Below are positions 37,868-45,431 of a DNA stretch of 64,000 nt, piece by piece. Position 1 is the stretch's first letter. Each line of letters begins with the position of its first letter. The position numbers and the translations under genes are program-made. The notes below the pieces were generated by a model. That model worked only from the letters and a program-made list of their open reading frames with translations, was not told where the DNA came from and made no database searches. Origin of the DNA: Erysipelotrichaceae bacterium OPF54 (GTDB lineage: Bacteria > Bacillota_I > Bacilli_A > Erysipelotrichales > Erysipelotrichaceae); the NCBI GenBank assembly GCA_022834735.1, contig BQKD01000001.1, positions 845,659 through 909,658 on the forward strand, read 5' to 3'.

Positions 37868-38626
37868 ATGAAACTTGGAAACAAATCGATCGTAGTAACA
37901 GGTGCGTCCAGCGGAATGGGAAAAGCCATTGTGGAACTGTTTGTCAAAGAAGGAGCCAATGTAGTTGCTGTGGCGCGGCGTACCGAACGGCTCGAAGCAT
38001 TAAAGGAAGAACTGAAAGATGAACCGGGAACAGTAGTCGTTCATACGGGAGATGTCTCCCGACTGGAAGATTGTGAAAGCATGATCGACGAAGCGGTACG
38101 ACAGTTTGGAAAACTGGATGTGCTCGTCAATAATGCGGGGATCATGGATGATATGGCCCCGATCGCTCATGCCAGCGATGAAAAATTCCGTAAAGTGATG
38201 GATATCAATGTGTATGGGCCGTTTGCGGCAATGCGCAAAGCATGCCAGGTTTTCCTGGAACAGGGAAATGGCGGAAACATCATCAATGTCAGCTCGGTAG
38301 GTTCCATGCATCAGGCAGCTGGCCCGGTATATGGCGCAAGCAAAGCGGCTTTGAATGCTCTGAGCATGAATACAGCCTTCATGTATATGAAAGAAGGGAT
38401 CCGCTGCAATGTCATCGCGCCTGGAGGCATCCAGACAGAAATCGCAGCAAGCATGGGCAGACCGGATGCGGATGGATACGGCCGCATATCAAGCGTACTT
38501 TCTATGGCGCCAGCTCCTGGTCTTGCACAGGATATTGCGAATTGTGCTCTGTTTCTGGCAAGCGATGAATCATCGTATATCAGCGGCGATCTGATCAAGG
38601 TCGATGGCGGCTGGACATCATTCTAG
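37868..38626 (+). CDS. Short-chain dehydrogenase/reductase
   Basis: 252 aa NAD(P)-dependent SDR oxidoreductase. TGASSGMGKA (about residue 11) is the cofactor motif, NNAG (about 89) the adenine-side motif, and YGASK (about 155) the catalytic Tyr/Lys with Ser at about 142. AGAGAGG precedes the ATG. The substrate is unknown; sugar-acid or alcohol oxidation is common in this group, and cre control points to carbon metabolism. Confidence 0.93.
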   Translation: MKLGNKSIVVTGASSGMGKAIVELFVKEGANVVAVARRTERLEALKEELKDEPGTVVVHTGDVSRLEDCESMIDEAVRQFGKLDVLVNNAGIMDDMAPIAHASDEKFRKVMDINVYGPFAAMRKACQVFLEQGNGGNIINVSSVGSMHQAAGPVYGASKAALNALSMNTAFMYMKEGIRCNVIAPGGIQTEIAASMGRPDADGYGRISSVLSMAPAPGLAQDIANCALFLASDESSYISGDLIKVDGGWTSF

Positions 38627-38651
38627 AATATAAAGAAAGCGAATTGATATT

Positions 38652-38775
38652 CAATGTCATTAAGTTAGATGATCATCGAGCTTAATGTATGATATCCTTG
38701 TTAAGTTAAGCTCCAGGTCAAATGAGACCGGAGCTTTCTTTTTTTCGGTGCACGACGAAAAGATAATTATTTCAT
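38652..38775. repeat. Intergenic repeat, copy 1 (palindrome plus terminator hairpin)
   Basis: A segment of about 120 bases recurs at 61368-61500 with only scattered differences. It contains an imperfect palindrome of about 28 bases (outer ATTAAG ... CTTAAT around GATGATCATC) and then a hairpin AAGCTCC ... GGAGCTT with a T run (38708-38745). Copy 1 begins 26 bases after the SDR stop codon and can act as its terminator. Confidence 0.75.
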
Positions 38776-38828
38776 AGTTAAAAATTTATCGAAGGAGGAT
38801 TCCTGTTTGAAAAAGAAAAAATGAAATA

Positions 38829-39050
38829 ACCATTCGTTCCAGCGCAGTAGCACAGAAGATGATGGGCGCGCTGTATGGTGTAGATGTTCATACGATCAAT
38901 GAGCATATTAAGAAGATATATTCTGACTGAGAACTTGAGGAAAATTCAACTATCCGGAATTTCCGGATAGTTCAAACCGAAGGCTCACGCCAGGTCACTC
39001 GTGATACGAAACACTATAGTCTTCATATGGTTATTGGGGTAGGGGATAAA
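38829..39050 (+). pseudogene. Remnant of a RhuM-family virulence protein
   Basis: An interrupted reading frame gives QKMMGALYGVDVHTINEHIK, KIYSD-stop-ELEENSTIRNF, then RIVQTEGSRQVTRDTKHYSL and a final HMVIGVGDK. This is the central part of the RhuM family, in which the text reads like 'GVDVRTINEHIKNIY ... ELEENSTIRKFRIVQTEG'. There is an in-frame TGA and the N-terminal part is deleted after TIRSSA. It is not functional. Confidence 0.7.
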
Positions 39051-39163
39051 GAAAAAAGCAGCCGGTAATAAATATCCGACCGCTGTCTACTAATTCGCTG
39101 AATAGGGATTCCCTGGATCAGCATTTCGTGATTATCTTTTATATATTTTTTCAGTAACAGAAA

Positions 39164-39551
39164 TTACCAGGTTCTAGAATTCATGTTACGGAACTGCGCT
39201 ACCGTTGGCGAATGGGTGTTGAGTCCGCCATCAACTGTCAGAATCTGTCCAGTCATATAATAGCTCTCATCGCTTCCCAGATAAACACACAGATTACCAA
39301 TATCTTCAGGACGTCCCCATCTCGTTACACAGATATTATCCAGGTAAATCTTTTTGAGCATTTCCGGGATTCGCGGTTCATTCTGCGGAGTAACGATCAG
39401 ACCAGGTCTGACACAGTTGCAGCGGATATCGTTCTTTCCATACTGCAAGGCGATATCTTTTGTCAGCATATCGACTCCGGCTTTGGATGCTGCATAGGCA
39501 GTTCCCTGCAGATCGCCTCCGCAAGCAGCCATCGATCCAATATTGATAATT
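39164..39551 (-). pseudogene. SDR oxidoreductase, C-terminal half (split by transposon)
   Basis: The C-terminal half of an SDR protein: YAASKAGVDMLTKDIALQYG with the catalytic Tyr/Lys, NCVRPGLIVTP, and DESYYMTGQILTVDGG at the end. The N-terminal half lies at 42873-43290. Removing the transposon and one copy of the 8-bp duplication joins the two halves in frame as GGSII-NIGSMAACGGD. The intact gene would be about 260 codons. Confidence 0.9.
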
Positions 39552-39671
39552 TGTAGCGCGTCAAATTCTGTTAGTCGGAAACGTCAAATATTTTTATACA
39601 CATCTGGAAGAGAAACGCACTTTATTTTGTCCGGCCTCGCTTTATTTTGGCTTCAGAAGCATTTTATTTTA
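39552..39671. repeat. Transposon left end with short repeats
   Basis: CGTCAAAT occurs at 39559-39566 and 39582-39589. TTTATTTTG occurs at 39621-39629 and 39641-39649 and TTTATTTTA at 39663-39671, about 20 bases apart (two helical turns). A similar CGCTTATTTATA lies near the other end. These may be transposase binding sites. Confidence 0.5.
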
Positions 39672-39685
39672 TTTCTTTCTGTTCA

Positions 39686-39716
39686 AAAAAAGCCGTCTTG
39701 TCAAAAACGGCTTTTA
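39686..39716 (-). terminator. Terminator of the transposon operon
   Basis: On the minus strand AAAAGCCGTTTTTGACAAGA and then CGGCTTTTTTTG form a stem with a U tail, just after the stop codon of the 95-aa gene. Confidence 0.8.
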
Positions 39717-39717
39717 A

Positions 39718-40005
39718 TCAATAATTTCCTATGTTCTCGAATTCTTTCTGGTATACTCTTTCCACTATACATGCCAGGATCCAGCTGTTCCTCTTTCCCA
39801 GCGCTTTTCTGATCGACGGATGGATCTCGAAATCATTCTTGAAGAATAAATGGCCAAAATTATTCATATAGTTTTCTACAAAATACATCAGCTCTTCATT
39901 GCTCAGTTTATAGGCTCCGTACATCTTCATCGCTCTTTTCAGCTGTTCGATCATCACTTTTCTCGTCGTCGGCCAGTTGATCAACATCCGTTCATCTTCT
40001 TTCAT
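39718..40005 (-). CDS. Transposon-borne small protein, 95 aa
   Basis: An unknown protein, 95 aa, all helical by composition (MKMYGAYKLSNEELMYFVEN). No zinc motif or HTH is evident. It starts six bases after the ATPase stop and is the last gene of the element, so it is part of the transposition operon. Position is like that of accessory or target-choice genes in Tn7-type elements, but the size is too small for TniQ/TnsD. Role unknown. Confidence 0.65.
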   Translation of the reverse strand: MKEDERMLINWPTTRKVMIEQLKRAMKMYGAYKLSNEELMYFVENYMNNFGHLFFKNDFEIHPSIRKALGKRNSWILACIVERVYQKEFENIGNY

Positions 40006-40011
40006 ATGTTC

Positions 40012-40818
40012 TCACCCCAGTTCTACTTCGTTATGTGCTTTCATCACGATCTCTGCGTCGATGATCCGCTTTTCTTCGTTCGCTCCTTCGATCAGGCATT
40101 TCGACAACAGATTGTTCAGTTTCCGGATTGATCCGCCTGCGATATTATATGCGGCACGCACCGCGTCTTCTTCGAACACCTTTTCTCTGCTTCCGCATTC
40201 TTTCATGCAGAAATCCACATATTCCTGTGCCTCTTCTCCTTTCAGACCTTCCATGAAATAATTGATCACGATCCTCTGGCGCAGGGCGTCATGCACCTGC
40301 TTTTTCAGGATCGTGTTCAGGCTCGTCTGCCCGCTCAGGATCAGGATACAGTAGTTCTTCGAGTCCATCTCGAAATTGAGGAGCATGGTCAGATCGTTGA
40401 AGACGCTCGTGCTCAGATACTGCGCTTCGTCGATCACGATGACCGGCGTGCACTTCTTTTCTTTTGCCATGTATTCGATGGCTTCCTGTACCTGCCGGAA
40501 CAGGTCGCTCTTTCTGAATTTGGGCTCCAGCCCCAGCCCGCAGGCCAGCTGCCGGTAAAAGTCGATGACCGATACCGTAGACATCTGGATGTAGACCACT
40601 TTGTACAGCGACGGGTTCAGACTGCCGGCAAATTCGCGGATGGCCGATGTTTTTCCTGTTCCCGGACTTCCTGTGAACAATCCGATCCCTTTCGCTTTTT
40701 TCAGGTAGTCCAGCCGTCCTTTCAGGTTCGCCGTATCTTCGCTCCGGTATAATTTGTGATATTTCGTTTCTTTCTCGAACGGCATCTGCTTCAGTCCGTA
40801 AAATACTTTGGCTTCCAT
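40012..40818 (-). CDS. Transposon AAA ATPase (ExeA/TniB-like)
   Basis: 268 aa P-loop ATPase. Walker A GSPGTGKTS (about residue 50), Walker B VIVIDEAQYL (about 127), sensor LSGQTSL, and a C-terminal helical lid ending with GGSIRKLNNLL. This ExeA/TniB/MuB-like set is used in transposition to bind and choose target DNA and to activate the integrase. It starts directly after the transposase stop codon, which suggests translational coupling. Confidence 0.88.
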   Translation of the reverse strand: MEAKVFYGLKQMPFEKETKYHKLYRSEDTANLKGRLDYLKKAKGIGLFTGSPGTGKTSAIREFAGSLNPSLYKVVYIQMSTVSVIDFYRQLACGLGLEPKFRKSDLFRQVQEAIEYMAKEKKCTPVIVIDEAQYLSTSVFNDLTMLLNFEMDSKNYCILILSGQTSLNTILKKQVHDALRQRIVINYFMEGLKGEEAQEYVDFCMKECGSREKVFEEDAVRAAYNIAGGSIRKLNNLLSKCLIEGANEEKRIIDAEIVMKAHNEVELG

Positions 40819-40819
40819 A

Positions 40820-42055
40820 TTACTCCTCCTCTCTGAAGCGCATGTGCTGCCTTCTTCTGATCCGGCTGTTCTCCACCTTGTCGACCGTCCGGATCGGGAT
40901 CAGCTTTCCGTCCATCCCTAGCAGCCAGGCCTTTCTCCTGTCTTCGGGATCCATCTTCACCTTTACTGTCTCGCGCATGTATTCGGCCGGCACCTCGTAG
41001 CTGATCCCGTCGATCACGAGTGTCGAATCGGTCCTCACCTTTCTTTCGTACGTATGCAGGAAATACTGTTCCACCGCTTCGTCAGGAAGGAAGCGGAACC
41101 GCTGTGCATCCTTCAGATAGCGCTGGCGCGGCGTCATATCTTTCAGCGAAGCGTGTTGGCAGTTGATGTATTTCTGAAGATAGTCCCCGAAAGATTCCCG
41201 GACCTCTTCGATCGTCTGATAGGCATTCCAGTCCGAACAGCGCAGCCAGTGGTCCTTGAACGTTCGGAATGCGCGCTCCTGTTTTCCTTTCGCGCTTCCG
41301 TCCCGCACCGGCGCATGCACCAGGGCGACCCCCAGTCTTGCACAGATCATATTCAGCTGGTGGTTGTCATAAGGCGAACCATTGTCTACATACAGTACAG
41401 ACGGGATCCCGTAAGTCATGACCGCGTTCTTCAGGATCTTCTGAAAGTTGACGGCCGTATCGGCTTCAAAGATTCCCCAGCCCACGATCATCCGGGATGC
41501 GTCATCCAGGATAGAAACCAGATACAGCCTGTGTCCGGCCAGCCTGTATAGATAGGATGTATCGGCCTGCCAGACCTGGTTGGCAAATTCTTTCTCGAAC
41601 GCTCTGCGCTCTTTTCCCTGATGGATCGGTTCGAGACGGCTCTGAGGCAGAGAACGCACGAAACGATCGATCGTGGACTGGGAAACGCGGGCCGGGATAA
41701 ACCCTTCTTCGATGAGCCGCGCACGCAGGACCGTATTGATGATGCGCGGATACTGCCGGCGCAGAGCGATGATGCGTTCCTGCGCCTCGGGACTCAGAGT
41801 TCGGGAAGTCCCCTTGTCGCTCCTGGGACGGGAAATCAGTCCATCGAATCCGCCGGAACGGTATTCATAGGCCCAGTGAGCGAAAGTCTGCCATGAAAAT
41901 GATTTTTTGACACCGGAGACCGGGTTTTCGAATTCTTTTTCGGCAAGATGACGGTAAAACTGACGGTTTGTCGAAAAAGGATGAGTGCCGGAAATGACAG
42001 GAGCGATGATCCCGAATTTCCATAAAGCGATTTTTTCCTTGTCGGTTTGATCCAT
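40820..42055 (-). CDS. DDE integrase/transposase of the transposon (rve domain)
   Basis: 411 aa from ATG 42055, chosen by AAAGGAGGA in front of it. An N-terminal HTH region (FSWQTFAHWAYEYRSGGFDG, SRPRSDKGTS) is followed by the retroviral-integrase-type core. The first catalytic Asp is in WQADTSYLY (about residue 165), the second in YVDNGSPYD (about 227) and Glu in KGKQERAFRTFK (about 263). The C-terminal part has a basic domain with VKVKMDPEDRR. This pattern fits the Tn7 TnsB/TniA/MuA-like group. Confidence 0.9.
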   Translation of the reverse strand: MDQTDKEKIALWKFGIIAPVISGTHPFSTNRQFYRHLAEKEFENPVSGVKKSFSWQTFAHWAYEYRSGGFDGLISRPRSDKGTSRTLSPEAQERIIALRRQYPRIINTVLRARLIEEGFIPARVSQSTIDRFVRSLPQSRLEPIHQGKERRAFEKEFANQVWQADTSYLYRLAGHRLYLVSILDDASRMIVGWGIFEADTAVNFQKILKNAVMTYGIPSVLYVDNGSPYDNHQLNMICARLGVALVHAPVRDGSAKGKQERAFRTFKDHWLRCSDWNAYQTIEEVRESFGDYLQKYINCQHASLKDMTPRQRYLKDAQRFRFLPDEAVEQYFLHTYERKVRTDSTLVIDGISYEVPAEYMRETVKVKMDPEDRRKAWLLGMDGKLIPIRTVDKVENSRIRRRQHMRFREEE

Positions 42056-42120
42056 AAAGCAGAATCCTCCTTTGAGATTACTGTACCGGGCTAAAAAGAG
42101 GAAAGCGACGGACAAATGAT

Positions 42121-42660
42121 TCAGGAAGGAGAAAAAAGACCATAGACAAAGGGTGCAGATAAAATAGTGTGAGGCGAAAAATAGGCGCATTCATGAAAAC
42201 GAAGAAAACTCTTCAGAAAGGCATGCATAGAAGAACGGATATGAGCAAGAAGATCATACGGGCTACGGTCAAGATCGCGGATCATGATACAGGAGAGGAA
42301 AAGCAGAGAGGAATAGCGGTCGATCCATCGGCGCAGGGTCGTTCTGGAAATATCAAAAAGCGCAGCCGTTCTCGACTTGTTGCCGGCACAAGGTCCGCAG
42401 CAGTACTGAAAGAGCACTTCAAAAATAAAAGGATAGGAAAACGAAGAAAACGGACGGGCATCATAAGGGAGTATGGTATGATAGGAGCCGCAGGAAGGAC
42501 AAAAAACGACACGAACCCGTAAGCGTTTTGTCGGATTGGAAGGAGAGAGGCAGAAACGGGAGTAGGATGAGTAATCGAGCATCTGGCCGCGCGCCCCGCA
42601 GGACGGGCAGGATAAATCATGCGAAAAAGGGTTGTCGAAAGCCGAAAAATTGATTATCAT
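42121..42660 (-). CDS. Zinc-ribbon and HTH protein of the transposon (DUF6431-like)
   Basis: About 180 aa. Two cysteine pairs (CPSCGARG near residue 18, CPSCGSYHTILPYDARPFSS near 54) form a zinc ribbon. A later LFDISRTTLRRWIDRY segment is a helix-turn-helix. This layout matches DUF6431-type proteins that accompany transposases. The start is uncertain: the frame is open to 42747, and the ATG at 42660 has no clear RBS. It is the first gene of the transposon operon, 65 bases before the integrase. It may bind the transposon ends. Confidence 0.7.
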   Translation of the reverse strand: MIINFSAFDNPFSHDLSCPSCGARGQMLDYSSYSRFCLSPSNPTKRLRVRVVFCPSCGSYHTILPYDARPFSSFSYPFIFEVLFQYCCGPCAGNKSRTAALFDISRTTLRRWIDRYSSLLFLSCIMIRDLDRSPYDLLAHIRSSMHAFLKSFLRFHECAYFSPHTILSAPFVYGLFSPS

Positions 42661-42776
42661 AAAATTGTTCGTTAGGACGGGAGAGAGTTTGTTCGCAAAA
42701 CAATTAGGGCTCTCTCTTTTTTTGCGCCTAACACCTTTCCATGTCAATCATCTCATAAAATGAAAATAATGTGACG

Positions 42777-42832
42777 AAAAAAAGCAGAATAAATTCATCG
42801 TGAAATGATCGATGATGAATTTATTCTGCTTG
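42777..42832 (-). terminator. Inward-facing terminator at the transposon's upstream end
   Basis: A perfect 17-bp stem (AGCAGAATAAATTCATC and its complement), with a loop of about 15 bases, is followed on the minus strand by seven T. It is located between the transposon end (42872) and its first gene. Confidence 0.85.
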
Positions 42833-42872
42833 TCTTTATAAATAAGCGAGGATAGCAGGACGACGCTCTACA

Positions 42873-43290
42873 TGATAATTGAGCCTCCATGTTCTTTCAT
42901 GAACGGGAGCGCTGCTTTGACAGCCACGAATGTTCCTCGCAGATTGCTGTCGAATACTTCATTCCACTGTTCAAGGGTTACTTCTTCAACAGTTCCGTCT
43001 TTTGGACTGGCATTGGCTGCATTGTTTACCAGAATGTCGATTCGACCATATTTTTCTGCTGTATCTTTCATCAGCTTTTCGATCGACTCCGGATCCATCA
43101 GATCCATGTAATGATAGACGGCTCTGCCACCAGCCTCTCTGATTTCCTGGGCTACTGCTTCACCTTTTTCAGCTCTGCGGCCGCAAACGGTCACGATCGC
43201 TCCTTCAGCAGCATACAGTTGGGCAATTGCGATTCCGATTCCGCTGGTAGAGCCTGTGACTATAGCTACTTTATCTTTTAATCTGTTCAT
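42873..43290 (-). pseudogene. SDR oxidoreductase, N-terminal half (split by transposon)
   Basis: N-terminal half of an SDR protein from ATG 43290 (AAAGGA 11 bases upstream): VAIVTGSTSGIGIAIAQLYA (cofactor motif), VTVCGRRAEKG, DILVNNAANASPKDG, and NLRGTFVAVKAALPFMKEHG. Translation now runs into the transposon end and soon stops. The other half is at 39164-39551. The gene resembles, but is clearly distinct from, the SDR gene at 37868. Confidence 0.9.
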
Positions 43291-43320
43291 TTCTTTCAAA
43301 TCCTTTCTTCATTGTGCTTC

Positions 43321-43352
43321 TATACTATATCACAAAATTGAATGCGCTTACA
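43321..43352 (-). promoter_or_regulatory. Promoter region of split SDR gene with cre site
   Basis: On the minus strand TGTAAGCGCATTCA (43339-43352) fits the cre consensus TGNAANCGNWNNCA at every fixed position. A -10-like TATAGT lies about 20 bases further on, so the cre site overlaps the expected -35 region. Confidence 0.6.
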
Positions 43353-43752
43353 TAAAATCTTCAGAGATATACGCAGTAATTCAGTTATCAAAGTCACCCT
43401 CATATACAAGCGATGAATGACTTCGATTGGTTGTCATCAGAGAATAGAAGATCAGTCTGCCTGGACTAGGTAAAAATATCATAACTACGATTGGAGAATC
43501 GCTCAGATGATGAGTGTTATAAAGAAAATGCCGTCGTAGCCGCTGCAAGGAAAAGATCAGTCATCGAAGGCCTGGGTTTCTCCGGTAAAAATCAGACCTC
43601 AGGAAGAGTAAAACCTACAACCGGATGATACCTCACATAACCTTCAGCAAAATCCGGTTCTTTTTATTTTTGCCTTGAAAATAATACTAATTTGCATTAT
43701 CATAAAGGCGGAAGTAATACAAATGAGTATTATTAAAAAGGAGGAGAGAAGG
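43353..43752. other. Intergenic region without recognisable gene
   Basis: I find no convincing gene. A hairpin AACCGGAT ... ATCCGGTT with a T-rich tail (43619-43671) is the only clear signal and may be a terminator. Short open stretches near 43495-43620 have no recognisable similarity. Confidence 0.5.
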
Positions 43753-44376
43753 ATGACAAAGAAAAAAAGATGCATTTATGAAGTAGAACTTTATACAGTT
43801 AACGGATGGGATGAAGAAAATGATAGACCCGATGATCTGTATCCGATCGTGGACATCAACGGCAAAGATTATTCGTATGCTTGTGCAAGAGTCATGGATG
43901 TCTATCGGTTTTATGAAAACAATCTGGAAGAATTGAAAGAAGCGAATCAATGGGATGGTCTTTCGTACGATCTGATGGCCCGGGAAATCGAAGTGAGTGA
44001 TGAAGAATGGTACAAGCTGCTGAAAAAAGAACAGCTTGCATATCATGACTATGAACCGTATTTGACTAAATCAGCCATTCCGCTTGTCGTCTCGGAATGT
44101 TATTTTGACGGGCACAGTTATAGCTGGAATGATATATGGGAATATATACTGATCGACCAATCAGAAAACTTCAATATGCGGATCGTATGTGAAAAGGCAG
44201 GAATCAGTTATTCGACATTCCGTGGCTTCAAATACAATAATAAGTCCTTATCGTTCAGCAAAGGATATCAGCTGTTAAGAACTATGAAAGAAATCGGAGA
44301 TGACTGCTGGACCCAATGCTTTGATGAAGATATTCAAATTGTGAATAAATTTTCAAAGAAATATGATATCGAATAA
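43753..44376 (+). CDS. Hypothetical protein, 207 aa, with C-terminal HTH-like segment
   Basis: Not recognised. AAAAGGAGGAGAG precedes the ATG at 43753. The protein is acidic and rich in Tyr and Trp (YTVNGWDEENDRPDDLYP). Residues about 160-190 (MRIVCEKAGISYSTFRGFK, then NNKSLSFSKGYQLLRTM) look like a helix-turn-helix segment. No membrane segments. Base and codon use are AT-richer than the housekeeping genes, which fits acquired DNA. Confidence 0.65.
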   Translation: MTKKKRCIYEVELYTVNGWDEENDRPDDLYPIVDINGKDYSYACARVMDVYRFYENNLEELKEANQWDGLSYDLMAREIEVSDEEWYKLLKKEQLAYHDYEPYLTKSAIPLVVSECYFDGHSYSWNDIWEYILIDQSENFNMRIVCEKAGISYSTFRGFKYNNKSLSFSKGYQLLRTMKEIGDDCWTQCFDEDIQIVNKFSKKYDIE

Positions 44377-44571
44377 TAATCTGATAGTGTAGAAACAATC
44401 GGAAAGCCGGATCTTATCGTCATTTGTGCTGGGATAAATATAAGTTACGTAAACAATAGTAAAATAAACGAAACCCGCACAAATAGAATATTGTGACCCT
44501 TATACCTGTTCCTTAAAACGTATCATGAAATTCACAACAAGATCGACGACAAACCGATATCGTTTTACAAT

Positions 44572-44608
44572 AAAAGAGGAGCAAACGATTAAAATGCTCC
44601 TCTTTTTC
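44572..44608 (+). terminator. Strong hairpin terminator just upstream of SGNH gene
   Basis: The stem AAAGAGGAGCA and TGCTCCTCTTT has a loop of 11 bases, followed by T. It ends only about 15 bases before the ATG of the next gene, so it is either the terminator of the preceding gene or an attenuator. Confidence 0.75.
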
Positions 44609-44623
44609 AAAAGGAGAAATGTC

Positions 44624-45205
44624 ATGCGTATCTTAATGCTGGGAAACAGTTATACATCAGCCAATCATTTGCCTTTAATGCTCGCAGAAATGACCGGAGC
44701 AGAAGTGGTTGCTCATACTAGAGGCGGAGCCCGGCTGGCCGAACAGCTGAATCCTGCCACAAAGCTTGGAAATAAAACATTGAAAGCACTGCACGATGAA
44801 AAATGGGACTACGTCATCGTGCAGGAAATGAGCAATGGACCCATTACCTCGAAAGAAAAGTTTATGACTAACCTTTCAAAGTTGTGCGGTCTGATCCGAA
44901 AGAACGGAGCTACACCCGTTCTATTTGCCACCTGGGCCTATGAAAAAAACGGCAAGCAGCTCAAAAAGTTTGGAATGGAGTATGAAGATATGATCTGCTC
45001 AATGAAGGAGACTTTTCGTGAAACAGTAAAACGAACCAGCTGCCTTTTGGCCGATGTCACAACTGCCTTCGAGCAGCAGGCAGAAACAGTGAAACTCTAT
45101 GCTCCGGATGGAAGTCATCCAAGCGAAGCCGGATCAAAGCTTGCTGCCCGAACCATCGCAAAAGTCATTTGGAACGATCCGAAAAGAAAGAAGGAAGTGT
45201 CATGA
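44624..45205 (+). CDS. SGNH/GDSL-type hydrolase (DUF4886-like)
   Basis: 193 aa esterase-like hydrolase. Block I is LMLGNSYTSANHLP with the nucleophilic Ser, and the final block is YAPDGSHPSEAGSKLAA with the catalytic Asp and His. The ATG at 44624 follows AAAAGGAG. No signal peptide, so it acts in the cytoplasm. The substrate is unknown. Its stop overlaps the damaged GNAT frame. Confidence 0.78.
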   Translation: MRILMLGNSYTSANHLPLMLAEMTGAEVVAHTRGGARLAEQLNPATKLGNKTLKALHDEKWDYVIVQEMSNGPITSKEKFMTNLSKLCGLIRKNGATPVLFATWAYEKNGKQLKKFGMEYEDMICSMKETFRETVKRTSCLLADVTTAFEQQAETVKLYAPDGSHPSEAGSKLAARTIAKVIWNDPKRKKEVS

Positions 45206-45401
45206 AAAAATATGGTTATATCAACTTACGGGAAAGGCAGGAACTCTACTTCAATTGGCTGTGAATGATTTACGATCCGAAAAGAGAATGCCCGTCTATC
45301 TTGTTACAGATCCTATTGGATTTTATGAGCCGTATGGCTGGAAATTTGTTCAAATGGCCAAAGAGGAAAACGGGAACATGGCCAGGATGTATTCGCTGTG
45401 A
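45202..45401 (+). pseudogene. Truncated, frameshifted GNAT acetyltransferase
   Basis: A reading frame beginning MKKYGYINL is interrupted and continues in another frame as TLLQLAVNDLRS, then PVYLVTDPIGFYEPYGWKFV and EENGNMARMYSL. This is the C-terminal half of a GNAT protein (the 'GFYEKYGWEF' motif). The N-terminal acetyl-CoA-binding part is largely deleted, so it is not functional. Confidence 0.65.
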
Positions 45402-45431
45402 TATCATGGACAAAAAGAAAGAGGTAAGGTT

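Larger units (their letters stand above)
39552..42872 (-). mobile_element. 3,321-bp transposon, four genes, TG...CA ends, 8-bp target duplication
   Basis: The element splits the SDR gene. Its inward-reading ends are TGTAGCGCGTC (39552 onward) and TGTAGAGCGTC (42872 backwards), so it is bounded by TGTAG...CTACA. The 8 bases TGATAATT flank it on both sides (39544-39551 and 42873-42880), a target duplication. The four genes are on the minus strand in order zinc-ribbon/HTH protein, DDE integrase, AAA ATPase, 95-aa protein. A DDE integrase with an ATPase and TG...CA ends is the Mu/Tn7/IS21-superfamily plan. I do not recognise the element. Confidence 0.88.

Noticed and set aside
42121-42747. Long start (42747) for the zinc-ribbon protein
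   Set aside because: The first 29 codons are unlike the family and would overlap the leader hairpin region; the ATG at 42660 is preferred, although its RBS is weak.
43495-43620. Short open stretch that might be an old gene remnant
   Set aside because: About 45 codons without recognisable similarity; not enough to call.
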